A stretch of DNA of 37,086 bases from Henriciella sp. (GCA_017642885.1 JAEPOM010000026.1:1-37086), one strand, 5' to 3'; counted from the first letter of the stretch, positions 9,331-18,601 are shown. Translations and numbers: made by a program. Notes: generated from the letters alone by a model not told the origin.

Positions 9331-9536
9331 TGTTCCACGGTCCCCGCATTTTCTTCACAAAAGTAGTCCGGTGATTGTTGACCCGTAAAGTTATGAACGG
9401 TCAGATCGCTCGCACGAACGGTCACGACCATTTCTGCCACCGCTATGGCCGGAGCGAACACGGTAGAGTGTTTATATCGCCGTATGGTTTGATTGCCGTT
9501 TGCCTATTCTGGTAAAGCAACAATCTGGAGCTCGCC

Positions 9537-10952
9537 ATGACCCAAGCAGATACACGCTTGAACTCGACCTGGGATCTTGATCGTAAGCATTTCATGCACC
9601 CGTGGACTTTCTTTGACAGTTTCAAACAAGACGGCAGCCTGGTGATCTCCTCAGCTGAGGGGTGTTATGTAACGGACGCATCTGGAAAGAAATATTTCGA
9701 TGGCCTTGCGGGTCTTTGGTGCGTGAACATTGGATATGGACGTGAGGAAATGGTAGAGGCGATTGCCGAGCAAACGCGTAAATTGCCATTTTTCAATCCA
9801 TTCGTTGATACGACCAACGAACCAGCGGCTCAGCTCGCTGGGAAGCTCGCCGAACTCGCGCCGGGTTCACTCAATCATGTATTTTATTCAGGCGGTGGTT
9901 CGACGGCGAATGATACAGCTTATCGGTTGATCCAGTTCTATCAGCGCGTCCGCGGTAAGCCCGAAAAGCGGCACATCATAACCCGTCATGAGAGTTATCA
10001 TGGTTCGACATTTCTTGCCGCGTCGCTAAGCGGAAAAGTCGGTGACAAAGTACCAGAATTTGGGTTCCTCGAAGACGGATTGCATAAGATTTCGTGCCCC
10101 GACCCGTATCGTCGTCCGGCGAATATGACGCTCGAAGCCTTCGGCAACTTTTTGATCGATGAGTTCGAGCAAAAGGTACTTGAGCTTGGTGCAGAAAATG
10201 TAGCGGCGTTTTTTGCAGAACCTGTCATGGGATCGGGAGGGGTAATGTTGGCTCCAGAAGGCTATCTCGCTCGGATATACGCCTTATGTCAAAAGTACGA
10301 CATCCTGTTTGTTGCCGACGAAGTTGTGACGGCGTTCGGACGAGTGGGGCACTGGTTTGCATCGAAAGATATGTTCGGTGTGCAGCCTGACATTATCAAT
10401 TGTGCGAAGGGGATTACCTCGGGCTACATTCCGCTTGGGGCGACGATCTTCTCAGACGAGATTTATGACGTAATATCCGCGCCTGGCCATGACAGGTACT
10501 TTCCACACGGATTTACATATTCAGGGCATCCCGTGGCGTGTGCTGCCGCGCTGAAAAATATTGAAATCATCGAGCGTGAAAGTCTTTGCGAGCATGTGCG
10601 CGAGATCGGACTATATCTGAATGAGCAGCTTGCAACGCTTCTTGATCTCGAGATCGTCGGCGATGTACGTGGCGTTGGATTCATGTGTTGTGTTGAGAAC
10701 GTTGCCGACAAAGAGTCCAAGGTGTTGTTTCCGGACGAGGTCAACATTGCTAAGCGTATCGCTGATGCGTGTGAAGAGAATGGTTTGATCGTTCGGCCGG
10801 TAGGGCATCTGAATATCATTTCTCCGCCATTGACCATGACGCGTGAGCAAGTCGACCTGTTGATTGGCAGTCTACGAAAAGCCATCATAACGACGACTGA
10901 TGTGTTGCGCCAAGAAGGGCGTTTAGAGACCCGTGCGCCGGCACACGTTTAA
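9537..10952 (+). CDS. Class III PLP aminotransferase, diamine/omega-amine:pyruvate type
   Basis: This is a 471-residue fold-type I aminotransferase. It carries GLWCVNIGYGREEMVEA at about 59-75 (characteristic of putrescine/omega-amine:pyruvate transaminases such as SpuC), the phosphate-binding SGGGSTAND near 118-126, the cofactor-contacting D261-E262, and the PLP lysine K291 (CAKGITSGYIPLGA). The FTYSGHPVA motif also matches that subgroup. It probably moves a terminal amino group to pyruvate, giving an aldehyde for one of the two ALDHs. In the proposed route the substrate would be N-carbamoylputrescine or putrescine. A GGAG site lies about 7 bases before the ATG. It is followed immediately by an SDR gene and is divergent from the amidase. 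Confidence 0.9.
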   Translation: MTQADTRLNSTWDLDRKHFMHPWTFFDSFKQDGSLVISSAEGCYVTDASGKKYFDGLAGLWCVNIGYGREEMVEAIAEQTRKLPFFNPFVDTTNEPAAQLAGKLAELAPGSLNHVFYSGGGSTANDTAYRLIQFYQRVRGKPEKRHIITRHESYHGSTFLAASLSGKVGDKVPEFGFLEDGLHKISCPDPYRRPANMTLEAFGNFLIDEFEQKVLELGAENVAAFFAEPVMGSGGVMLAPEGYLARIYALCQKYDILFVADEVVTAFGRVGHWFASKDMFGVQPDIINCAKGITSGYIPLGATIFSDEIYDVISAPGHDRYFPHGFTYSGHPVACAAALKNIEIIERESLCEHVREIGLYLNEQLATLLDLEIVGDVRGVGFMCCVENVADKESKVLFPDEVNIAKRIADACEENGLIVRPVGHLNIISPPLTMTREQVDLLIGSLRKAIITTTDVLRQEGRLETRAPAHV

Positions 10953-10963
10953 TAGTGGACCCA

Positions 10964-11710
10964 ATGTTCTTTAATCTGAATGGAAAACGCGCATTGGTGA
11001 CAGGCGCAGCAAGCGGCATTGGTTTAGCTGTTGCTCGGCGTTTCGAGGCGGCAGGCGCGAATGTCATCTATACCGATCTTCCAGATGCCGCCCCTGATGG
11101 CGTGACTGAGGACGCTTACCGTCAGCTTGATGTGACGGATCAGGTCGCATTGCAAAGATTAGCCGCCGAAATCGAAGGTAGTAAACTCGATATTTTGGTC
11201 AGTAATGCAGGTATCGCCTTGGAGGAAGGTGTACTCGCGCAAAGTGATGTAGAGGCGGTCCGGAAGATAGTGGAAGTGAACCTTATCGGTGGGATGCTTG
11301 TTATGAAGCACTTGGCTCCACAAGTGCGCGATGGGGGATCGATTATTTGTACGGCTTCTGCAGCAGCAGCTTTAGCCATGCCGGAGTTTGGCGCCTATGC
11401 TGCGTCGAAATCGGGCGTAACTGGTTTAGTGCGCGTTGGCGCGGTTGAGCTGGGAGCCCGAGGTGTCCGCGTGAATGCGGTCTGCCCTGGTACGATTGAG
11501 ACTCCGATGACAGATGCTAGCTCAAATGAGGGCAAATTCACCAAACAAGTGTGCGCACTAAACCGCATCGGGCGAACATCGGACCTTGTCGGACTTTATC
11601 ACTTCTTGGCTTCTGATGAGTCTGCTTATCTGACTGGCCAGAGTCTTTATGTCGATGGTGGACTTTCGGCAGGCTATCCACAGCACATGATTGACGCTGT
11701 CATGAGCTAG
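10964..11710 (+). CDS. SDR-family oxidoreductase
   Basis: This is a classical SDR of 248 residues from ATG 10964; an in-frame GTG at 10955, 3 bases after the preceding stop, would add three residues and cannot be excluded because neither start has a strong ribosome site. Motifs are TGAASGIG at 13-20, D38 after strand 2 (NAD preference), NAG at 81-83, S132, and Y145-x3-K149 (YAASK), and the C-terminal LYVDGGLSAGYP. It is coupled to the aminotransferase. Its stop codon shares a CTAG palindrome with the stop of the oppositely transcribed decarboxylase. It resembles the 3-oxoacyl/sugar-alcohol dehydrogenase group in general shape; the substrate is unknown. Confidence 0.87.
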   Translation: MFFNLNGKRALVTGAASGIGLAVARRFEAAGANVIYTDLPDAAPDGVTEDAYRQLDVTDQVALQRLAAEIEGSKLDILVSNAGIALEEGVLAQSDVEAVRKIVEVNLIGGMLVMKHLAPQVRDGGSIICTASAAAALAMPEFGAYAASKSGVTGLVRVGAVELGARGVRVNAVCPGTIETPMTDASSNEGKFTKQVCALNRIGRTSDLVGLYHFLASDESAYLTGQSLYVDGGLSAGYPQHMIDAVMS

Positions 11711-13077
11711 AGCCAATCGGGCACCGAGTCTCGAGCATACACTTGTTGAATGGTTTCAGGCTGTCGAATCCAAGAAGCGCTTCTCGCATTGACGAGAACA
11801 GTTCCGGGGCGAGGCATCGCGTTGAAATTACACGACAGGCTCTCAATGTAAGCCCCAGTATCCATCAGCGCGACGATATCGCCGGCGTTTACGTCTGGAA
11901 CATCAGCATCGAGCAGGATCATTTCTCCGTTACAAGATTTCCCGACCAGATCAATGCACTGCGTTGCAGGAGTGTTGGCTTTGTTCGCGATCAGATACTG
12001 AAAAAGCCGCGTTGATGGATCCATCGCGAATGTGCCGAGAAAGACTTCGGACGTATCAAGCTCGGCCCAGACCTGGTGGCCAAATCGTTTGCTGGACTTT
12101 ATGTTTGCGACCTCTGTCAAATGAAGACCCGTATCAGCATGTAAGCTTCGGCCTGGCTCAATTTCGACTGTCAGTCCTTCCTTTGAAAGTTGATGCCTGT
12201 CGAGAGTACTGCGGAGGGCCGACATCATGGCTTGTGCATAAGATTCAATCGCAGGCGCTTTCATACCCGAGCGCGGACCATCTGTGTCAAAATCGCGCGG
12301 AGGCGCGAAGCCACCGCCAAAATCGAGGTGATCTGGCCGGTAACCTGTTAATCCGGCTTCTGTGCAGACATCCACGGACATATCCACCATATGTTCAACC
12401 AGACCGGCCCAAAGCTTAAGATCGGTGCTTTGCCGGCCAATGTGACAGTGAAAGCCAATAAGTCTGGTCTCATTATGCGCCGCAATGATTTTTGCGGCTG
12501 CAACGGCTTCTTCGTACGGTAAGCCGTAACGAATTCGCTGGGTAAGCTCTCCTACCGGAAGCGGGGCGAAGTCCGAAGTAATGTCCAGTTTGGAGAGATC
12601 CGGCTTCAAACGAAGCATAACTCGCGCAGCTTTCCCAAGCCTACGCGCTTCTTCGACACATAGACTAACCTCTCGTAGCGCATCAATCACAATTCTTGCG
12701 CCAACTTCGATGCCGCGAGCAATGACTTTGCGCGATTTCAGAGATCCGTTGACTGAGAGTTTTTGTGGATTGGTTTGTCCTCGAAGGGCGCCTTCAAGCT
12801 CACTAGGACCAAATGTATCGCAGCCATATCCTTCTTCCGATAAGATTCGGCGTATGGCGATGTAAGGGGCGGCTTTAAAAGCAGGATAGACATCGACTTG
12901 TCCTTCAGGCCACTGATCTTGAAACGCTTTTTTGATGCGACGCGCGTTCTGGCGCAGTTGGTTTTCAGAGATCACGAATATTGGCGTGCCAAACTCTTTC
13001 GCAAGATCTTGTGCGGCGATGTCTTCAATCATGAGCTGGTCTCGCTCAACTCTAATCGCGCCGTTCGTGTCTAGCAT
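11707..13077 (-). CDS. Fold-type III PLP decarboxylase, DAP/ornithine/arginine decarboxylase family
   Basis: The protein has 456 residues. The PLP lysine is K68 (YPAFKAAP), followed by GYGCDTFGPSEL, GFHCHIG (H212), GGGF at 254-257, EPGR at 307-310 and MDTGAY (Y410) near the C-terminus. These place it with diaminopimelate and ornithine decarboxylases. The DAP-type C-E-S-x-D loop is replaced by SCNGEM (C382), and there is no lysine-biosynthesis gene nearby, so a substrate other than DAP is likely; citrulline, ornithine or arginine would suit the neighbours. ATG 13077 is chosen because AAAGGA is 7 bases upstream; the ATG at 13083 would be only one base from it. It is divergent from gabD, with 181 bp between. 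Confidence 0.82.
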   Translation of the reverse strand: MLDTNGAIRVERDQLMIEDIAAQDLAKEFGTPIFVISENQLRQNARRIKKAFQDQWPEGQVDVYPAFKAAPYIAIRRILSEEGYGCDTFGPSELEGALRGQTNPQKLSVNGSLKSRKVIARGIEVGARIVIDALREVSLCVEEARRLGKAARVMLRLKPDLSKLDITSDFAPLPVGELTQRIRYGLPYEEAVAAAKIIAAHNETRLIGFHCHIGRQSTDLKLWAGLVEHMVDMSVDVCTEAGLTGYRPDHLDFGGGFAPPRDFDTDGPRSGMKAPAIESYAQAMMSALRSTLDRHQLSKEGLTVEIEPGRSLHADTGLHLTEVANIKSSKRFGHQVWAELDTSEVFLGTFAMDPSTRLFQYLIANKANTPATQCIDLVGKSCNGEMILLDADVPDVNAGDIVALMDTGAYIESLSCNFNAMPRPGTVLVNARSASWIRQPETIQQVYARDSVPDWL

Positions 13078-13180
13078 ACGCATTTCCTTTGATATTTGGG
13101 CACCAGATTCACTATCGAATAGATAACCTCATCGTCTTCTGTGAGTGATCAGACTGCAATGTAAAAGTGGGACAAAAATC

Positions 13181-13210
13181 TGGCCGAATCGGACACTCCA
13201 TTTGGCCAAA
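13181..13210. promoter_or_regulatory. TTGGCC-type boxes in the decarboxylase/gabD divergent promoter
   Basis: TGGCCGAAT begins at 13181, and a perfect 10-bp palindrome TTTGGCCAAA lies at 13201-13210; the two GGCC cores are 22 bp apart. The first box resembles TTGGCCGTTT upstream of the MFS gene. The region is the only space for both promoters of this divergent pair, so an operator is plausible, but which regulator binds is a guess. Confidence 0.3.
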
Positions 13211-13258
13211 CATGCGGGCAGGATCTTTTGAAATGACAACACAGAAGATCCGATAGAG

Positions 13259-14722
13259 ATGACAGATTTAGAAAAAACCGGCCTTCTTCGCAAAAACGCC
13301 TTCATCGGAGGGGCTTGGCGATCGTCAGCCGATGGAACTACTTTTGAAGTGTCCAATCCTGCTACCGGCGAATTAATAGGCTCGGTTGCAAAGTGCGGAG
13401 TAACAGAAACCCGGGATGCCATTGATGCAGCTGACACAGCTTTTAACCATTGGGCAACAATGCCAGCTGCTGCGCGTGCAGAGATCATGTTTAAATGGCG
13501 AGATTTACTCGTATCGAACGCTGACGATTTAGCGCGTTTATTGACTGCTGAAATGGGCAAACCACTCGCAGAGGCGCGAGGTGAAATTCTTTACGGTGCC
13601 TCATATCTGACTTGGTTCGCCGAAGAAGCAAAGCGAATCTACGGCGAAACCTTTCCGACTGCAGGTGCTGACTCTCGTGCATTAGTCTTGCGCCAGCCGG
13701 TTGGGGTGTGCGCCGCAATTACCCCCTGGAATTTTCCAAACGCGATGCTGATGCGCAAAGCTGCTGCGGCGCTCGCCGCGGGGTGTACGCTGGTGGCAAA
13801 GCCTGCTGAAGATACACCATTCTCAGCGCTTGCTGTTGCGGGTTTGGCAGACGAAGCAGGCGTGCCGCCCGGCGTGTTCAATGTGGTGCCTGCCGCCAAT
13901 CCAGTCGCGGTGGGTGACATACTCACATCTGATCCCCGAGTTCGGAAAGTGTCTTTTACGGGATCAACAGAGGTTGGGCGGATCTTGCTTCGCCAAAGCG
14001 CCGACACGATCAAAAAAGTCTCTATGGAGCTTGGAGGCAACGCACCTTTTATCGTGTTTGAAGATGCAGATCTGGATGCGGCCATTGAAGGAGCGATCGC
14101 TTCGAAGTTTCGTAATGCCGGTCAAACTTGTGTGTGTTCGAACAGGTTTTTGGTTCAAGAAAGTGTTGCGGATGTGTTTCGCGATAAACTTATTAATCGG
14201 CTTTCAGAACTTAAAGTGGATCATGGTGATCGGGAAGGTGCTGTCATTGGCCCCCTGATCAACGAGTCGGCTCTTCTCAAAGTTGAGCGCTTGGTGCGAG
14301 AAGCCCGTGATGCAGGAGCGTGTATTCGTTCCGGCGGAGGCCGGAGCGATGTGGGCAATCTCTTCTATCTACCAACGGTGATCGATCGCGTTCAGCCAGA
14401 GATGTCTATCTTCAAGGAAGAGATTTTTGGCCCTGTCGCAGCGCTCATCAGCTTCGAAAGCGAGGCGGATGCGGTGCGTTTGGCTAATCAGACAGAGTAT
14501 GGTCTGGCGGCCTATTTCTACACTCAGGATTTGGGGCGAGCGTGGCGCGTCGGGGAAGCCCTGGAGTACGGAATGGTTGGACTCAATACCGGTCTGCTTT
14601 CCTCTGCGTCGGCCCCGTTCGGTGGCGTCAAGCAATCTGGCATGGGGCGCGAGGGCTCGCGGCACGGGCTCGAGGATTATCTGGAACTGAAGTATTTTCT
14701 AATGGGAGGGCTCGGCATATGA
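13259..14722 (+). CDS. gabD: Succinate-semialdehyde dehydrogenase (NAD(P)+)
   Basis: This 487-residue aldehyde dehydrogenase closely follows the GabD pattern along its length: NPATGELIGSVAK, KPLAEARGEI, FAEEAKRIYGET, AAITPWNFPNAM (N158), FTGSTEVGR, catalytic E257 in MELGGNAPFIVF and catalytic C291 in FRNAGQTCVCSNRF. It oxidises succinate semialdehyde to succinate, the last step from GABA into the TCA cycle. Its stop overlaps the gabT start (ATGA), which strongly supports the assignment. It is the first gene of a six-gene rightward operon. The ribosome site before ATG 13259 is weak. Related substrates such as glutarate semialdehyde remain possible. Confidence 0.9.
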   Translation: MTDLEKTGLLRKNAFIGGAWRSSADGTTFEVSNPATGELIGSVAKCGVTETRDAIDAADTAFNHWATMPAAARAEIMFKWRDLLVSNADDLARLLTAEMGKPLAEARGEILYGASYLTWFAEEAKRIYGETFPTAGADSRALVLRQPVGVCAAITPWNFPNAMLMRKAAAALAAGCTLVAKPAEDTPFSALAVAGLADEAGVPPGVFNVVPAANPVAVGDILTSDPRVRKVSFTGSTEVGRILLRQSADTIKKVSMELGGNAPFIVFEDADLDAAIEGAIASKFRNAGQTCVCSNRFLVQESVADVFRDKLINRLSELKVDHGDREGAVIGPLINESALLKVERLVREARDAGACIRSGGGRSDVGNLFYLPTVIDRVQPEMSIFKEEIFGPVAALISFESEADAVRLANQTEYGLAAYFYTQDLGRAWRVGEALEYGMVGLNTGLLSSASAPFGGVKQSGMGREGSRHGLEDYLELKYFLMGGLGI

Positions 14723-16011
14723 GCGCCACACTGAACACGAATAACAGCGCCCTCTGGAAGCGTCGCGAAGCGGCAATTCCTCGTGGCGTAGGGAACATGC
14801 ATCCTGTATTTGCTGCGCGCGCGCAGAACGCTGAGATCTGGGATGAGGAGGGAAGGCGTTACATTGATTTTGCCTCCGGGATCGCCGTCAACAACACTGG
14901 GCACAATCACCCAGGCATTCAAGCAGCTGTCGCGAAACAACTCGAAGCGTTTTCACATGTCTGCTTTCAAGTCAGTCCTTATACCAGTTATCTGGAGCTT
15001 GCGGAGCGACTTAACAAAGCCGCCCCGGGTGAGACCCCAAAGAAGACAATATTTTTGACCACCGGAGCAGAAGCGGTTGAAAACAGTGTCAAAATCGCCC
15101 GTGTCGCCACTGGGCGCACGGCGGTCATTGCTTTTTCAGGAGCGTTTCATGGACGGACAATGATGGGCATGGCGCTCACCGGCAAGGTCGTGCCTTACAA
15201 AACGGGATTTGGCCCATTTCCTGGTGAGGTTTATCACTTACCTTTCCCAGCGGAGTATCTTGGGGTGACGGGAGATGAGTCGCTTGCTGCTCTGGAGACT
15301 TTGTTTAAATCGGATATTGGTCCGGACCGTGTGGCCGCCATTATAATCGAACCCATTCAAGGCGAAGGCGGCTTTTACGCAGCGCCAGCGGCATTCCTTC
15401 AGGCGCTGCGGACGCTATGTGATCAGCATGGGATCATTTTCATTGCAGATGAAATACAGTCTGGGTTTGCTCGGACTGGTAAAATGTTCGCGATTGAGCA
15501 CTCTGGTGTAGAGCCCGATTTGATGACGGTCGCAAAGGCTATGGCTGGAGGTTTTCCTATTTCTGGAGTGATTGGAAAGGCGGAGATTATGGATGCTGCA
15601 GCGCCAGGCGGTCTAGGCGGAACCTATGGCGGTTCGCCGATCGGCTGTGCCGCCGGGCTCGCTGTATTGGACGTGATCGACGACGAGGAGCTCTGCGCGC
15701 GAGCCGTAAAAATAGGCGATGAGATCAAGCGACGCTGTGAGGCTATACGTCAATCTGATCTTGGCATCGGAGACGTTCGCGGTACAGGCGCTATGGTGGC
15801 TATGGAACTGGTTGTTGATGGTGATGAGGCGTCGCCAGATCCAGATCGAACCAAGCAAATCGTGCAGATCGCGCGCGAGCAGGGGCTTTTGCTTTTGTCC
15901 TGCGGTGTGCGCGGTAATGTGATCCGGTTCCTGCCTGCTCTAACGATTGAGGAAGAGTATTTGTCTGAGGGGCTCGATATTCTCGAGCAAAGTGTGAAAG
16001 CCACCCAATGA
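14719..16011 (+). CDS. gabT: 4-aminobutyrate aminotransferase
   Basis: This is a 430-residue class III aminotransferase matching GabT in order: AIPRGVGNMHPVFAARA, FASGIAVNNTGHNHP, SHVCFQVSPYTSYLELAERL, TTGAEAVENSVKIAR, AFHGRTMMGMALTGKV, IIEPIQGEGGFYAAP, cofactor D244-E245 and PLP lysine K273 (TVAKAMAGGFPISGV). It converts GABA plus 2-oxoglutarate to succinate semialdehyde plus glutamate. The ATG at 14719 overlaps the gabD stop as ATGA, and its own stop overlaps the next start in the same way, so gabD, gabT and the formamidase-like gene are translationally coupled. The frame is open upstream inside gabD, but family length and overlap fix the start. Confidence 0.93.
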   Translation: MSATLNTNNSALWKRREAAIPRGVGNMHPVFAARAQNAEIWDEEGRRYIDFASGIAVNNTGHNHPGIQAAVAKQLEAFSHVCFQVSPYTSYLELAERLNKAAPGETPKKTIFLTTGAEAVENSVKIARVATGRTAVIAFSGAFHGRTMMGMALTGKVVPYKTGFGPFPGEVYHLPFPAEYLGVTGDESLAALETLFKSDIGPDRVAAIIIEPIQGEGGFYAAPAAFLQALRTLCDQHGIIFIADEIQSGFARTGKMFAIEHSGVEPDLMTVAKAMAGGFPISGVIGKAEIMDAAAPGGLGGTYGGSPIGCAAGLAVLDVIDDEELCARAVKIGDEIKRRCEAIRQSDLGIGDVRGTGAMVAMELVVDGDEASPDPDRTKQIVQIAREQGLLLLSCGVRGNVIRFLPALTIEEEYLSEGLDILEQSVKATQ

Positions 16012-17639
16012 GTTATGATTTTCATCGCAATCTAGGCTCTATGGCAAGGGGGCAATGGTTCTCTGTAAACTGGACTCATTTCTATGAACGTCCGAGTGGG
16101 GATCCTGAGATTCCTGAAGTTTGGTGCTATGCCGGTCATCAAAGTTATGAGCCCGGAGACGAAGTGACGCTCCATGTTAGTACATCTGCGCAATCGTATG
16201 AGTTGACCATTGTCCGCGATGGCGCGAAGCCCCAGCTGGTGCTGCACGAAGCGGCTCTTGAAGGACAATTGCAGCGAACACCGCAACACGCCTATCGGGA
16301 TGGTTGTGACTGGCCTGTCTCATTTAGATGGCGAATTCCTGAAGATGCGCGTTCCGGGGGCTACGTCGTCACGGTTAGTATTGATGACGGGCAAGGCGGT
16401 CGAATCGAGCAGCATGGTTTCTTCATTGTGCGGTCAGCCGCGGAAGCTGCGCCAATGGTATTGATCGCCGCGACCTCGACTTGGAACGCTTATAATGATT
16501 GGGGCGGTGCCAACTCATATGAGGGTATTGCGGGCGATAACGGTAATCAGTTCTCTCCTGTCTTATCGACCCAGCGACCATGGGCACGCGGTCTGATATG
16601 GTTGCCTCAAGGCGCGCCGCGAATACCACACGCTATGTCTGCAGCCGGTGATGTGCCGCGTTACCCCAACTTCGAGTATGCGTTCGCGCAGGGGTTCTCA
16701 AAGTATTATGCAGCAGCTGGTTGGGCGTCTTATGAACGCCAGTTTGTCGTTTGGGCAGAGCAAGCTGGGTTCAAGATCGATCTAATCGCCCAAAGCGATC
16801 TTGAACACGATCCCGCTATCCTAGATCGATATGCGGGAGCAGTGATCGTGGGGCATGATGAATATTGGAGCCGCCCAATGCGCGAGACCGTGGATTCTTG
16901 GGTGGACAAAGGCGGTCGACTGGCCCGGTTCGGGGGGAACTATTTCTGGCAAGTTCGCCTCGAAGACGACGGTAGAACCCAGGTCTGTTACAAATACGAA
17001 GCGAGGGATCGCGACCCTCTTGCAGAAACCGATCAAGCGCATCTTGTGACAACGCTATGGGAGGATGCGACGCTGAATTATCCCGGTGCGGCCACGATGG
17101 GCCTAAATGGCAGTGCCGGTGTTTATGTTGGGCTGGGTGGCTTCATGCCGCGTGCGCAACGCGGTTTCACGGTTTACAGACCTGAGCATTGGTCGTTTTC
17201 TGGCAGCGATTTGTATTTCGGCGATCTGCTCGGACACGAAGCGGGCATCTATGGCTACGAAGTCGACGGCTGTGACTTTACCTTTGTTGAAGGTCGCCCC
17301 GAGCCAAGTTTTGAGGATGGCGTTCCTGACACTTTACAGATCCTTGCGATGGGGCCCGCTGCTCTGGTTGAGGAAGATCATGGCCATGCTGGAACATCAT
17401 TATACGCTGGAACCGCGGACGGCGAATTTATCGGGGCGTTTAAGCATGGAAATCACGATCAGCGGGCTCTTGAGAAAGTGCGCTATGGTGCAGGTATGAT
17501 CGCGATTTTTCAGCGCGGCAAGGGAGAGGTGTTCAATGCCGCATCCTGTGAGTGGGTCGTGGGGCTCACCAAAAATGATGCCGCTACGATGTGTGTTACG
17601 CGAAATGTCTTGGAGCGTTACTCTCAACCAAAGCCTTGA
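16008..17639 (+). CDS. N,N-dimethylformamidase large-subunit-like protein
   Basis: The protein has 543 residues. After a beta-rich N-terminal region of about 140 residues (YEPGDEVTLHVSTSAQSYEL) comes the catalytic-type core of the dimethylformamidase beta-subunit family: ATSTWNAYNDWGGANSY near 155-171, AGAVIVGHDEYWSRPMRE near 278-295, and GGRLARFGGNYFWQV near 303-317. Known DMFases hydrolyse dimethylformamide to dimethylamine and formate with a tyrosine/glutamate-bound iron; YW and E residues in the equivalent HDEYWS segment fit but were not aligned. It is shorter than the roughly 760-residue characterised large subunit, and no small subunit is nearby, so the substrate may be a different N-substituted amide. 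The ATG overlaps the gabT stop. Confidence 0.78.
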   Translation: MSYDFHRNLGSMARGQWFSVNWTHFYERPSGDPEIPEVWCYAGHQSYEPGDEVTLHVSTSAQSYELTIVRDGAKPQLVLHEAALEGQLQRTPQHAYRDGCDWPVSFRWRIPEDARSGGYVVTVSIDDGQGGRIEQHGFFIVRSAAEAAPMVLIAATSTWNAYNDWGGANSYEGIAGDNGNQFSPVLSTQRPWARGLIWLPQGAPRIPHAMSAAGDVPRYPNFEYAFAQGFSKYYAAAGWASYERQFVVWAEQAGFKIDLIAQSDLEHDPAILDRYAGAVIVGHDEYWSRPMRETVDSWVDKGGRLARFGGNYFWQVRLEDDGRTQVCYKYEARDRDPLAETDQAHLVTTLWEDATLNYPGAATMGLNGSAGVYVGLGGFMPRAQRGFTVYRPEHWSFSGSDLYFGDLLGHEAGIYGYEVDGCDFTFVEGRPEPSFEDGVPDTLQILAMGPAALVEEDHGHAGTSLYAGTADGEFIGAFKHGNHDQRALEKVRYGAGMIAIFQRGKGEVFNAASCEWVVGLTKNDAATMCVTRNVLERYSQPKP

Positions 17640-17656
17640 TGACAAGGATTAGCCCA

Positions 17657-18601
17657 ATGGCATTGCACCTGGTCGATCCACAACTCCACTCATTGGTGGA
17701 AGAATTTGAGGCTCTCAAAAGTGTGCCGATTGAACCTGACGCGCTGCGCAAGGTGATTGAAGCACAAGCGTCTACTGCGCCGCCGATGCTAAGACCTAAC
17801 GTGATAGAACAAAAGCTTTGTATGCCGGGTCCGTCTGGGCCGGTGGAGCTTTTGGTGTTTAGCGCGAAAGGCGCCCCAAGTTTAGCTCCGGGTATCTTGT
17901 TTATTCATGGCGGAGGCTACATTGCGGGCTCACCCGAAAGCAGTAAGGCGCAGGCGATTGAAATTGCAGCAGAGCTTAAAGGCGTTGTTGTCTGTGCCCG
18001 CTATCGACTGGCCCCAGAATGCCCTGCGCCTGGACCGCTTGAAGACTGTTATGCAGCGTTGAAATGGCTTTGGGAGTCATCGGACGTTCTCGGTATTGAC
18101 CAAAACCGCGTAGGTGTTTGGGGCGTGAGCGCTGGCGGTGGTCTCGCAGCGGCCTTGTGTCTGCTCGCTCGGGATCGGGGGGAAATTCCGCTCGCGGCGC
18201 AATTACTTAATTACCCGATGCTTGACGATCGCACGGTAGAGCGCCGACTGCCAGATCATTTCGGTGCTTTTGTCTGGACGCGCGCGTGGAACAAATGTGG
18301 ATGGGAAGCATATCTTGGGCATGAAGCAGGCCTGGACGATGTCTCTCATTATGCCTCACCGGCGCGTGCGGAAGATTTATCGAGTTTACCGCCAACGATG
18401 ATGGCTACCGCTTCGTTAGATTTATTCTTGGATGAGAACATGACCTATGCGCATCGCTTGCTTAAAACGGGTATCCCAACAGAAGTTCATGTTGCCCAAG
18501 GCGCATTTCATGCTTTCGAGACGGCCGCGGAAACTGATATTGTGAAACAGTCTATGCGGAAGCGATATGATTGGATGCGGCGTGTCCTGAAGATTGTTTG
18601 A
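17657..18601 (+). CDS. Alpha/beta hydrolase, HSL-family esterase/amidase
   Basis: This 314-residue hormone-sensitive-lipase-type hydrolase has the oxyanion motif HGGGY at 84-88 (FIHGGGYIAGS), nucleophile S158 in GVSAGGG, D255 in the DLFLDE position and H285 in GAFHAFE. It has no signal peptide and probably cleaves an ester (or amide) in the cytoplasm. ATG 17657 has AAGGA 8 bases upstream; an in-frame ATG at 17639 overlaps the previous stop and is a second candidate. It lies within the gabDT operon after the formamidase-like gene, consistent with removal of an acyl group from the parent compound. No specific substrate can be named. Confidence 0.87.
   Translation: MALHLVDPQLHSLVEEFEALKSVPIEPDALRKVIEAQASTAPPMLRPNVIEQKLCMPGPSGPVELLVFSAKGAPSLAPGILFIHGGGYIAGSPESSKAQAIEIAAELKGVVVCARYRLAPECPAPGPLEDCYAALKWLWESSDVLGIDQNRVGVWGVSAGGGLAAALCLLARDRGEIPLAAQLLNYPMLDDRTVERRLPDHFGAFVWTRAWNKCGWEAYLGHEAGLDDVSHYASPARAEDLSSLPPTMMATASLDLFLDENMTYAHRLLKTGIPTEVHVAQGAFHAFETAAETDIVKQSMRKRYDWMRRVLKIV

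Noticed and set aside
11707-13077. Calling this gene lysA
   Set aside because: The C-E-S-x-D loop is changed and the context is GABA catabolism, not lysine synthesis, so only the family was assigned.
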